The notes: a model not told the origin generated them from the letters alone. Shown: positions 1-6,041, counted from the first letter of the stretch. The stretch is 7,656 bases of DNA from JACMIU01 sp043763605 (GCA_043763605.1 JAYULM010000425.1:1-7656), one strand, 5' to 3'. Numbers and translations: made by a program.

Positions 1-156
1 CGCGGGAAAATAGCAAGGGCTAACTCGGCTCGCGAACCAGAAGAGAGCACCGCAGGTAACAACGATCCAACGTGAGGTTGGCGCCGTCCGCGTAGGACAA
101 AGAAATAAAGAAAAGGGAAAGGGTACAGTGTAGGCGCGCGAAGGAGGAAACGTCGT
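1..156. other. Upstream non-coding stretch, no gene recognised
   Basis: No coding region can be supported here. Frame 1 is open from base 1 to a TGA at 73-75, so this could be the last 24 codons of a gene starting outside the window, but the residues show no recognisable motif. Bases 100-125 are purine-rich. A perfect AAGGAGG lies at 141-147 but has no ATG or GTG at a normal distance; only a TTG at 157 follows, opening a 15-codon frame that ends at 204. Confidence 0.5.
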
Positions 157-185
157 TTGCGCGGGTCATGCGCCCGTGTTATACT
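157..185 (+). promoter_or_regulatory. Candidate extended -10 promoter for the rpsF operon
   Basis: TTGCGC at 157-162 and TATACT at 180-185 are separated by 17 bp. The -10 box is preceded by TG at 177-178, giving the extended form TGTTATACT. The -35 matches consensus only in its first three bases, so recognition would lean on the extended -10. Transcription would begin near 192, leaving about 100 nt of leader before rpsF that contains the candidate S6:S18 hairpin. This is assigned by eye. Confidence 0.5.
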
Positions 186-210
186 GCCCCGTACAATTGA
201 ATAAAGGGTG

Positions 211-250
211 GCGCAGGCATACGCTTGCGTCGTCTTCCTGCTTCCGGCGC
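211..250 (+). promoter_or_regulatory. Candidate S6:S18-binding leader RNA (rpsF autoregulation)
   Basis: GCAGG (213-217) pairs with CCTGC (237-241), and flanking GC-rich bases (GCGC 211-214, GGCGC 246-250) can close an outer stem. In either pairing, CCG at 244-246 can sit unpaired on the 3' side, and a small ACG/CGT hairpin (221-230) caps the structure. In many bacteria the 5' leader of operons encoding S6 and S18 carries a CCG presented in a bulge between a stem and a hairpin, imitating the S6:S18 site in 16S rRNA and giving feedback control. Position between promoter and rpsF, and the presence of rpsR in the same operon, fit. The exact pairing is uncertain. Confidence 0.42.
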
Positions 251-294
251 GGATAGCGTCGAAAGCCGTACAGACCACAGGAGGAAAACAGCTT

Positions 295-783
295 ATGGCA
301 CAGACAGCCTATGAGACCGTTTTTATTTTGCCGACCGGGCAGGCGGACGACGCGATCCGGGGCACTATAGACAAATACAAAAGCGTGATCGAGAACGCGG
401 GCGGTACTATCGATGACGTAGATACCTGGGAGACGCGGCGACTCGCGTACCCGATCAAGAAGCAACGCGAGGGCGTTTACGTCGTCGTCAACTTCCTGTC
501 GAACCCGGAAGCGAAGAACGAATTAGACCGCATCTTCCGCATCAGCGACGACGTTCTGCGCCACATGATCGTCAAGCAGGACGAAAAAGCCGACCGGTTC
601 CCGAGCAAGATCCGCGCCGCCGAATCCGAGAAACGCGAGCGCGATATGGCAGCCCGTGCCGCCGCCGCCGCCGCGCAACAGCAAGCATCCACGAACGAGG
701 CACCGACCGTCACCGATCTTCCCACGGAAGAAAACGGCTCGGAAGAAAATAACGCGGGCGACGATTCCGCTTCCGAGGAGTAA
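295..783 (+). CDS. rpsF: 30S ribosomal protein S6 with long acidic C-terminal tail
   Basis: This encodes S6, which binds S18 and the central domain of 16S rRNA in the small subunit platform. The 162-residue product shows the family signature: YETVFIL at 6-12, the W-ETRRLAYPIKK segment at 45-56, EGVYVVVNF at 59-67 and RISDDVLRHMIVK at 82-94. The ATG at 295 is chosen over an in-frame ATG at 208 because AGGAGG (279-284) lies 10 nt upstream and S6 homology begins there. The folded core ends near residue 100. About 60 further residues form a charged helix, a run of six alanines (122-127) and a low-complexity acidic tail ending in Glu-Glu. Many S6 proteins are 95-135 residues, so the tail is long. 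In Escherichia coli the S6 C-terminus receives extra glutamates from RimK; whether that happens here is unknown. It heads an operon with ssb and rpsR. Confidence 0.96.
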   Translation: MAQTAYETVFILPTGQADDAIRGTIDKYKSVIENAGGTIDDVDTWETRRLAYPIKKQREGVYVVVNFLSNPEAKNELDRIFRISDDVLRHMIVKQDEKADRFPSKIRAAESEKRERDMAARAAAAAAQQQASTNEAPTVTDLPTEENGSEENNAGDDSASEE

Positions 784-787
784 GCAC

Positions 788-811
788 GATTACTCTATAT
801 ATAGAGTAATC
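788..811. repeat. Perfect 24-bp AT-rich palindrome between rpsF and ssb
   Basis: The half-site GATTACTCTATA (788-799) is followed directly by its exact reverse complement (800-811), five bases after the rpsF stop codon. As RNA it folds into a 10-bp stem with a TATA loop, but no U-run follows on either strand, so it is not a standard intrinsic terminator. Its low GC content stands out from the surroundings. It could be a regulator's operator or a transcript-processing/stability hairpin. The symmetry is certain; the role is not. Confidence 0.85.
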
Positions 812-827
812 AAAGACGGTGCCGATA

Positions 828-880
828 GTTGCCGTCCACGCCTCATGTAGTGAGTATTGACACAGTAGCGGACCGGCAAC
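828..880 (+). other. Long imperfect stem-loop upstream of ssb
   Basis: GTTGCCGTCC (828-837) pairs with GGACCGGCAAC (870-880), giving 10 bp with one bulged base. The 32-nt loop holds a small CTCA-TGTAG-TGAG hairpin (842-854). A perfect TTGACA at 857-862 lies in the loop, but no convincing -10 box follows at 16-18 bp. With the palindrome at 788-811 this makes the whole rpsF-ssb gap structured. It could be an attenuator, a processing site or chance pairing. Confidence 0.4.
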
Positions 881-934
881 CCGCGAGACCGCACACGCAG
901 TCTACGCCGCCGTGATCCAGGAAGGAACGTTTCG

Positions 935-1546
935 ATGAATTACAACCGCATCATTCTTATCGGCCGCATGGTCAACGACCCCGAACTCAAGTACACGCCC
1001 TCGGGCATCGCCGTTACCCAGTTCCGCCTCGCCGTGAACCGCCCGCTTTCCTCGGAAGCGCGCAGTCAGGGTACGCAAGAACAAGCCGACTTTATCGACA
1101 TCTCCACATGGCGACAGAGCGCGGAGTACGCGGCGCAGTATCTGAACAAGGGGCGTCTCGTACTGGTCGAAGGTCGCCTGCAGATCCGCGATTACGTGGA
1201 CAAAGAGGGTCAGAAGCGCAAGGCGGCGGAAGTCGTCGCCGATACCGTAAAAGGCCTCGACCGACGCGAACAGGGTGAGGGTGAAACGGCAGGCGGTGGC
1301 GGCGGTGGGCAACAGTATGCCCGAAGCGGTGGCAATGCGCAATACGGCGGCGGCGGCGGTGAATACGACCAGACGCCCCGCGAAGCGGCACCCGTCGCGG
1401 CTCCCGCGAACCGTGGCGGCGGTGGTGGCTACAACGGTGGCGGTGGTTCCGCCGCGCCGCGCCCCGCAGCACCCAATCGAAACGCTCCTCCGGCAAACAA
1501 CTACAACGACAACGCGGACGGGTTCGACGACCCGTTCGCGGAATAG
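935..1546 (+). CDS. ssb: Single-stranded DNA-binding protein with non-canonical C-terminal tip
   Basis: SSB coats single-stranded DNA during replication, recombination and repair and recruits partner enzymes through its C-terminal tip. The 203-residue product begins with an OB-fold domain (about 1-110): MNYNRIILIGRMVNDPELKYT at the start, Trp59 in STW, and KGRLVLVEGRLQIRDY at 72-87. Residues 114-190 form a disordered Gly/Pro/Asn-rich linker with several Gly4-Gly5 runs. The tip reads DGFDDPFAE (195-203), so the conserved Asp-Asp-Pro-Phe is present but followed by Ala-Glu; most bacterial SSBs end at that Phe. The start follows a GGAA-type ribosome binding site at 924-927. It lies between rpsF and rpsR as in many bacteria, but 151 bp separate it from rpsF. 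A long open frame on the opposite strand is a by-product of its GC-rich codons. Confidence 0.96.
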   Translation: MNYNRIILIGRMVNDPELKYTPSGIAVTQFRLAVNRPLSSEARSQGTQEQADFIDISTWRQSAEYAAQYLNKGRLVLVEGRLQIRDYVDKEGQKRKAAEVVADTVKGLDRREQGEGETAGGGGGGQQYARSGGNAQYGGGGGEYDQTPREAAPVAAPANRGGGGGYNGGGGSAAPRPAAPNRNAPPANNYNDNADGFDDPFAE

Positions 1547-1567
1547 ACAAAAGAAAGATAACGAACC

Positions 1568-1822
1568 ATGCCAGTTGTACGCGCCCCGCGTCGCACTAAA
1601 TTCAAAAAGGTAAAGCGAAAAGTCTGCTACTTCACCGTGCAGAAAATCGACTTCATCGACTACAAGAACGTCGCGCTCCTGCGCCGTTTCGTTTCCGAGC
1701 GTGGCAAGATCCTGCCGCGCCGCACGACCGGTACCAACGCCCGCTACCAGCGGATGCTGACCACCGCGATCAAGCGGGCGCGGGAGATCGCCCTGCTCCC
1801 GTTCGTCGCCGAAGCGTCCTAA
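1568..1822 (+). CDS. rpsR: 30S ribosomal protein S18
   Basis: S18 is the partner of S6 in the platform of the small subunit. The 84-residue length is typical. A basic N-terminus (PRRTKFKKVKRK, 7-18) leads into VCYF (19-22), then IDYKNVALLRRFVSERGKI at 30-48 and the highly conserved PRRTTGTNARYQRMLTTAIK, 50-69, and RAREIALLPF, 70-79. A single Cys20 is present, so no complete zinc-binding set is seen. The gene starts 21 bp after ssb and the ribosome binding site is weak (AAAGA around 1553-1558). In many bacteria rplI comes next; here a hairpin and an unrelated cell-wall gene follow, so rpsR appears to end the operon. Confidence 0.97.
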   Translation: MPVVRAPRRTKFKKVKRKVCYFTVQKIDFIDYKNVALLRRFVSERGKILPRRTTGTNARYQRMLTTAIKRAREIALLPFVAEAS

Positions 1823-1828
1823 ACAAAC

Positions 1829-1866
1829 GGGGCACCCATCGCTCGAAATCGGGCGATGGGTACCCC
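1829..1866 (+). terminator. Strong hairpin after rpsR, without U-tract
   Basis: GGGG at 1829-1832 begins a 17-position stem that closes at CCCC 1863-1866, with one C-A mismatch, one G-T pair and an AAAT loop (1846-1849). It starts seven bases after the rpsR stop codon, where an operon terminator is expected. The following bases (GGTGGTTCC) contain no run of T, so release would be U-independent, or the hairpin may instead stabilise the 3' end while letting some transcription continue into the next gene. Confidence 0.6.
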
Positions 1867-1931
1867 GGTGGTTCCGGAATCGCCAACCCCGTCGCAACCA
1901 ATCGTGAGTTTTTCCCGTCTAACCAAACAGA

Positions 1932-4900
1932 TTGAATAACTCCTTACCACCCGTTTCCGAGCGAATCCGCCCCGGCGTACGGGAACGCTCGCTCCGCGTC
2001 ACCGAAGCCCTGCTCCTTTCGCTGGCGATGCTAATTTTCGTTTGCGGCGTCGCGCTTTCCACGCTGACGAAACTTCCCGCCGTCGTCGCCGTGCCTTCCG
2101 CCCGAAAAACAGCCGCCGCCGTATCTGCGCCACTTCTCGACATAAACACCGCATCCGCACCACAGATTGCCGACGCCCTGCGCGTTCCCGCGAGCGTCGG
2201 AGAACAGATCGTTTCCCGGCGCGGAAAAGCCGGATTCGGAGACGTGGACGCCGTCGCGCGGCTCAAGAACGGTAAAGAATCTCTCGTGCCCCGCGCCAAC
2301 TATGCGGCGGCGAAAGCCGGGCTAGTCGTGCGCGGCACCGACGCCGTGCGCAAAACATTATTCACCTGGGCGGGCGGGATGGTCGCGTTCTTCGTAATAA
2401 CGCATCTCGTTCTGCGGTTCGCGCACCCCCGCGCCGACGCCTTCCTGCTCCCGGTCGCCGCGTTCCTTTCCTTCGTCTCGGTCCTGCTGTTGTTCGCGAT
2501 CAAGGACCCGCTCCGCGACAAATTATCGTTCGTCAGTCAGGCGCAAGGGATTGTTTTCGGCGGCGCGGCGGCACTGCTACTCGCGCTGTCTCCGCTGTTC
2601 GGGCGCGCCCCGCTCCACCGCTACGGCTATCTGTACGCGCTGGCGGCGTTCGGCGGCTGTGTCCTGCTCGCGGTCGCCGGTTCCGGTCCGGGCGGCGTCC
2701 GGTTATCGGTCGCCGGAGTCCAACCGGTCGAGGCGATCAAGGTGTTGCTCGTCTTCTTTCTCGCCGCCTACCTCGCCGAGCGCGCGCCGCTTTTGGACGA
2801 CCCGCTCCGCAAATGGGGACCGTTTCCGGTGCCCCGCGCCAGAGACGCGATGCCGCTCCTCGTGATGTACGCCCTGCCGCTCGCGCTGTTCGCCATCGTG
2901 CGCGACCTCGGACCGGCACTGCTCCTGTTCGGTGTTTTCGTGATCCTGCTGTATCTCGCGACCGGGCGGGGCATCTATATCTGGGCGGGGATCGGACTGG
3001 TGCTTCTCGGCGGTTTCGCCGGGTACAAACTGGACATCGGCGTTTTCGCGACCCGGCTCGACATGTGGCTCCATCCCTGGGACAACCCGCAACCGCGTGG
3101 CGACCATCTCGCACTCGGGCTGTGGGGGATGGCGTCGGGCGGTCCGCTCGGTTCGGGTCTGGGGCTGGGCGGGACGCGGTTCATCCCGCGCGGCGGGTCC
3201 GACCTCGCTCTGGCGACGCTCGGCGAAGACACGGGGATCGCGGGTTCGGTCACCGTGGTGTTGTGCTCCCTGATCCTCGTCGCGCGGGGGTTCCTCATCG
3301 CGCGGCGTGCCGCGACCGACTTCGACCGCTATCTTGCGGCGGGACTCGCGTCGCTGTTCGGTCTGCAGACGCTCCTGATCGTCTCCGGCACACTCGGGCT
3401 ATTCCCACTCTCGGGCGTCACGCTCCCGTTCGTGTCGTTCGGCAAATCGTCGCTGATCGCGTCGCTGTTCGCGGTCGGCGTCCTGCTCCATCTGTCGTCG
3501 CGGGTGCCGCCGGGTAGCGGCGCGCAGGTTGTCCTGCCACGCCCGTGGGAAGCGTCTTCCCGCCGGATCGGCATGTTCTTCTTCGCAACGCTCGGGCTGA
3601 TCTGTGTCGGGCGGCTCGTCTACATCCATGCGTTCGCCGCCGATAGCCTCGCCGCGCGCACGGTGTCGGTCCCGGACCGCGACAAGCAGAAGCGCGCCCA
3701 TGTCAACCCGCGTTTGCTTTCCCTAGCGGCGACGATCCCGCGCGGGCGCATCACCGACCGCGCCGGGAAGGTCTTGGCGACGACCCGACCCGACGGCGTA
3801 CGCGTGTATCCGCTGGGAGCCGCGACCGGGCATCTCATCGGCTATCTATCGCCCTCTATCGGCGGTCCGACCGGGATGGAGAAGCGGTTCGACGAGCGGC
3901 TACGCGGTTTCACGACGTACGCATCGCTGGTCGGCTACTGGCGCAGCAAAGACAGCCCCGGCTTCCGCCTGCCACAGGGGAAGGATGTCACGCTCGCGCT
4001 GGACGCCGATTTGCAGGTCGCGTCACTCGCCGCCCTGAAGAGTGTCACAGCGAATCTGCGTGACAGGCGCACCGGGGCGAAAAAGGCGCGCGGCGCGGTG
4101 GTCGTGATCGACGTGGCGACCGGCGGCGTACTGGCGGCGGCGACGATCCCCAATTACGACCCGAACGGTCTGACGCCCGACACGATGCGCAAGCTGAACT
4201 CTAACCCGGGCGGCGATTTCCCGCTGATCAACCGCGCTGTCGCCGGTCAGTATCCGCCCGGTTCGACGTTCAAGATCGTTTCCACGTCGGCGATGTTCGC
4301 GGCGGGACTCGCCGATTTCACCGTGGATTGCCGCCATATCGAGCCGAACGTGATCTGGAAGGCGGGGAATCGGACCTACGCGCGGCGGCGGATCGTGGAC
4401 GACGAGGGCGAACGTCCGCACGGCTTGACGAATCTGACTATCGCGGTTTCCGAGTCGTGCAACGTGTACTTCGCCCGGGCAGGCTTGCGGCTCGGCTCGC
4501 AGACCTTGCACGACCACGCCGCCCGCTTCGGGTTTGCGCACCTGCCGTCGCTGGCGCGGTTCGACGCGTCGCTACCGGAGATCGCGTTCGGGCAGGGCGA
4601 GATGCTCGCGACGCCGCTGGAAATGGCGGTCGTCGCGCGGACCGTCGCGGGCGGCGGGAAGCGGCTGGTGCCGCAATGGGAGAAGGCAGGGACGGTCAAA
4701 ATCGCCGACACACCCCTTTCGCCGGAGGACGCCGCGCGGGTCGCCGACATGATGCGCCGTGTGACGATCACGGGCACAGCGGCGGGTCGGTTCGCGGACC
4801 TACCCTTCGCGGTAGCAGGAAAGACCGGCACCGCGCAGAACGACCGCTACGACCGCGTCTCGCACTCCTGGTTTATCGGGTTCGCGCCCGCCGACGCGCC

Positions 4901-4994
4901 GAAAGTCGCGTTCGCGGTGATTGTCGAGAACGGCGGCTACGGTTCGCAAGCGGCAGTTCCCGTAACGCGGGCGATTCTAAAAAAAATCCCCTAA
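1932..4994 (+). CDS. SEDS (FtsW/RodA)-class B PBP fusion peptidoglycan synthase
   Basis: This 1,020-residue protein joins a lipid II glycosyltransferase to a transpeptidase, roles normally held by paired proteins FtsW-FtsI or RodA-PBP2. Residues 24-46 are the first membrane helix. Residues 68-111 (LLDINTAS ... GFGDVDAVARL) resemble a ComEA-type helix-hairpin-helix in the first outside loop. Further membrane helices run from about 145 to 522. SEDS marks include VRDLGPALLLF (323-333), TRLDMWLHPW (375-384) and SDLALATLGED (423-433), where Asp424 matches the catalytic Asp of the family. A linker of about 20 residues leads to the PBP membrane helix (545-565), pedestal motif RGRITDRAG (604-612) and transpeptidase domain (about 720-1015) with Ser778-Lys781 (GSTFK), Ser842-Cys-Asn844 and Lys964-Thr-Gly. 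An even number of SEDS helices places the PBP domain correctly outside. The start is TTG 1932, directly after an in-frame stop (1920-1922), with no Shine-Dalgarno sequence. The sequence resembles actinobacterial RodA-PbpA pairs. Division or elongation role cannot be decided. Confidence 0.93.
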   Translation: MNNSLPPVSERIRPGVRERSLRVTEALLLSLAMLIFVCGVALSTLTKLPAVVAVPSARKTAAAVSAPLLDINTASAPQIADALRVPASVGEQIVSRRGKAGFGDVDAVARLKNGKESLVPRANYAAAKAGLVVRGTDAVRKTLFTWAGGMVAFFVITHLVLRFAHPRADAFLLPVAAFLSFVSVLLLFAIKDPLRDKLSFVSQAQGIVFGGAAALLLALSPLFGRAPLHRYGYLYALAAFGGCVLLAVAGSGPGGVRLSVAGVQPVEAIKVLLVFFLAAYLAERAPLLDDPLRKWGPFPVPRARDAMPLLVMYALPLALFAIVRDLGPALLLFGVFVILLYLATGRGIYIWAGIGLVLLGGFAGYKLDIGVFATRLDMWLHPWDNPQPRGDHLALGLWGMASGGPLGSGLGLGGTRFIPRGGSDLALATLGEDTGIAGSVTVVLCSLILVARGFLIARRAATDFDRYLAAGLASLFGLQTLLIVSGTLGLFPLSGVTLPFVSFGKSSLIASLFAVGVLLHLSSRVPPGSGAQVVLPRPWEASSRRIGMFFFATLGLICVGRLVYIHAFAADSLAARTVSVPDRDKQKRAHVNPRLLSLAATIPRGRITDRAGKVLATTRPDGVRVYPLGAATGHLIGYLSPSIGGPTGMEKRFDERLRGFTTYASLVGYWRSKDSPGFRLPQGKDVTLALDADLQVASLAALKSVTANLRDRRTGAKKARGAVVVIDVATGGVLAAATIPNYDPNGLTPDTMRKLNSNPGGDFPLINRAVAGQYPPGSTFKIVSTSAMFAAGLADFTVDCRHIEPNVIWKAGNRTYARRRIVDDEGERPHGLTNLTIAVSESCNVYFARAGLRLGSQTLHDHAARFGFAHLPSLARFDASLPEIAFGQGEMLATPLEMAVVARTVAGGGKRLVPQWEKAGTVKIADTPLSPEDAARVADMMRRVTITGTAAGRFADLPFAVAGKTGTAQNDRYDRVSHSWFIGFAPADAPKVAFAVIVENGGYGSQAAVPVTRAILKKIP

Positions 4995-4997
4995 AGA

Positions 4998-5017
4998 ATT
5001 TTATCAAAATCGTTTTA
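4998..5017 (+). terminator. Weak AT hairpin and T-run after the fusion gene
   Basis: ATTTT (4998-5002) pairs with AAAAT (5006-5010) around a 3-nt loop, four bases after the stop codon, and TTTT follows at 5013-5016. The stem is only A-T pairs and would be weak. About 35 bp further on, TTCCCCCG (5050-5057) can pair either with CGGGAA (5062-5067) or with CGGGGAA (5076-5082), two mutually exclusive hairpins without a T-run. Either could mark the transcript end; neither is convincing. Confidence 0.22.
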
Positions 5018-5094
5018 TCTGGTACATTGGTGGGTAGTATGGCGGAGAGTTCCCCCGTGTGCGGGAATTGCATCGCGGGGAAGATCATCGTGTA

Positions 5095-5122
5095 TTGATC
5101 GTTGGCGGATATTCACTATAAT
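5095..5122 (+). promoter_or_regulatory. Sigma-70-type promoter for the PEP-CTERM gene
   Basis: TTGATC (5095-5100) and a perfect TATAAT (5117-5122) are 16 bp apart in an AT-rich stretch. Transcription would begin near 5129, giving a 5' leader of about 120 nt. That leader contains a TAAAAA/TTTTTA stem (5185-5190 with 5197-5202) and a GCGAC/GTCGC hairpin just before the ribosome binding site. It is the best promoter in the window and suggests the surface protein gene is transcribed separately from the fusion gene. Confidence 0.65.
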
Positions 5123-5214
5123 AATCATTGATGTTTTTTGTTCTGGTGCGGTTCTCCACGGAATATTCGCCGAGTCATTGCACGTAAAAACACCGCTTTT
5201 TATCTCTCGCTATC

Positions 5215-5238
5215 GCGACTATCCCGTCGCAAGAAAGG
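5215..5238 (+). promoter_or_regulatory. Hairpin abutting the ribosome binding site of the PEP-CTERM gene
   Basis: GCGAC (5215-5219) and GTCGC (5226-5230) form a 5-bp stem with a 6-nt loop, directly followed by AAGAAAGG (5231-5238), the ribosome binding site lying 12 nt before the ATG. The stem leaves the site itself exposed. It may set spacing or mRNA stability; chance is also possible. Confidence 0.3.
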
Positions 5239-5250
5239 TTCATAACTATC

Positions 5251-5973
5251 ATGCGTTCATTTCTGAACAAATCCATCCTTAGTGCCATCGCTCTCGCCGC
5301 AATTTCCGGCACCGCGTTCGCACAGGTGACGTTGCCACCCGGTGCAAGTGCCGTTCCCATTCCTGATGTCGTACTCGCAAGCCCGCCCTTCGCCGGGACC
5401 CTGGTTGACGCGCAACAGTCCGGTTTCACTGCTTTTGGTGGGACGATCAACGCGACTCTGCTTTCCGCCGTGTATCGCGTTGGCGGTGGTCCGGGCGTTG
5501 GTACGCTGGACTTCTACTACCAGGTTATCAATACGAGTAGCTCCTTTACCATCGCAACGGGCGGTGTCAACTCGTTCTCCGGGGCGGTTATCCAGGTAGG
5601 CCAATCGAACGAGAACATCGACGGTGCCGGGACCGGAATCAACGGGGTGAACTTTGTTGCGACTGGCGCAAGCATCTTCAATGAAGCCGCGCGTGGTATT
5701 GCGCCGGGCCCGGACGTAAACTTCAGTTTCCTTCCCGGTACCTTTACCTCTGGAACGACGTCGAACATTTTCTTCGTGCGCACCAACGCCGTTGCATTTT
5801 CGACTGTCGGTAGCTTCGCGCTACAGAGCGGTGGGATTGTCGCCGGGGCATCCGGCCCCGTTCTCGCGGCGGTCCCGGCTGTCGGAGTACCGGAAGCGAA
5901 CGCCGGTCTGCTCGTCGGACTCGCCCTCCCGTTGCTGGGCGGAATCGCGATCCTGCGCCGCAAGAAGAACTAG
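5251..5973 (+). CDS. Secreted PEP-CTERM-type surface protein
   Basis: The 240-residue product has a classic signal peptide (Lys7, hydrophobic 9-20, TAFA|Q cleavage at 24/25) and a C-terminal sorting tail: Val-Pro-Glu at 213-215, a hydrophobic helix (about 219-235) and a final RRKKN (236-240). That tripartite end is the mark of PEP-CTERM proteins, which in diderm bacteria are processed at the inner membrane by an exosortase and released to the surface, often with exopolysaccharide. The middle (25-205) is rich in Gly, Ser, Thr, Val and Phe, fits a beta-rich fold, and has no cysteines or recognisable catalytic motif. The motif is VPEAN rather than VPEPS, so Pro4 of the usual form is missing. The cognate exosortase is not in this window. 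It has its own promoter and terminator, so it looks monocistronic. Specific function unknown. Confidence 0.85.
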   Translation: MRSFLNKSILSAIALAAISGTAFAQVTLPPGASAVPIPDVVLASPPFAGTLVDAQQSGFTAFGGTINATLLSAVYRVGGGPGVGTLDFYYQVINTSSSFTIATGGVNSFSGAVIQVGQSNENIDGAGTGINGVNFVATGASIFNEAARGIAPGPDVNFSFLPGTFTSGTTSNIFFVRTNAVAFSTVGSFALQSGGIVAGASGPVLAAVPAVGVPEANAGLLVGLALPLLGGIAILRRKKN

Positions 5974-5994
5974 TCACTTTAACAGTTGACTGGG

Positions 5995-6041
5995 ACGCCC
6001 TCGTCACGTGGTATGACTACCACATGACGAGGGCGTTTTTT
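5995..6041 (+). terminator. Strong intrinsic terminator of the PEP-CTERM gene
   Basis: ACGCCCTCGTCA starts a 19-position stem (5995-6013 with 6018-6036) containing one C-A mismatch, a TGAC loop (6014-6017) and a run of six T (6036-6041). It lies 21 bp after the stop codon. On the minus strand no T-run follows, so it acts for rightward transcription only. Confidence 0.95.

Noticed and set aside
1..75. Open frame running in from the left edge to a TGA at 73-75
   Set aside because: Only 24 codons, no recognisable motif and unusual codons such as ATA and AGG; not enough to call a partial gene.
141..204. Perfect AAGGAGG followed by a TTG-started 15-codon frame
   Set aside because: The frame has no conserved features and overlaps the better-supported promoter boxes at 157-185.
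857..862. Perfect TTGACA as a promoter for ssb
   Set aside because: No -10-like hexamer is found 16-18 bp downstream; the sequence there is GC-rich.
902..1897. 331-residue open frame on the minus strand over ssb and rpsR
   Set aside because: It mirrors two certain genes, has no recognisable domain and arises from high third-position GC.
2813..3517. 234-residue Arg/Pro-rich open frame inside the fusion gene
   Set aside because: Out-of-frame shadow of the SEDS domain, with composition typical of GC-rich off-frame translation.
4328..5098. 256-residue open frame across the end of the fusion gene
   Set aside because: It lies in another frame over the intact transpeptidase motifs; only its last 60 bp are kept as a weak microprotein candidate.
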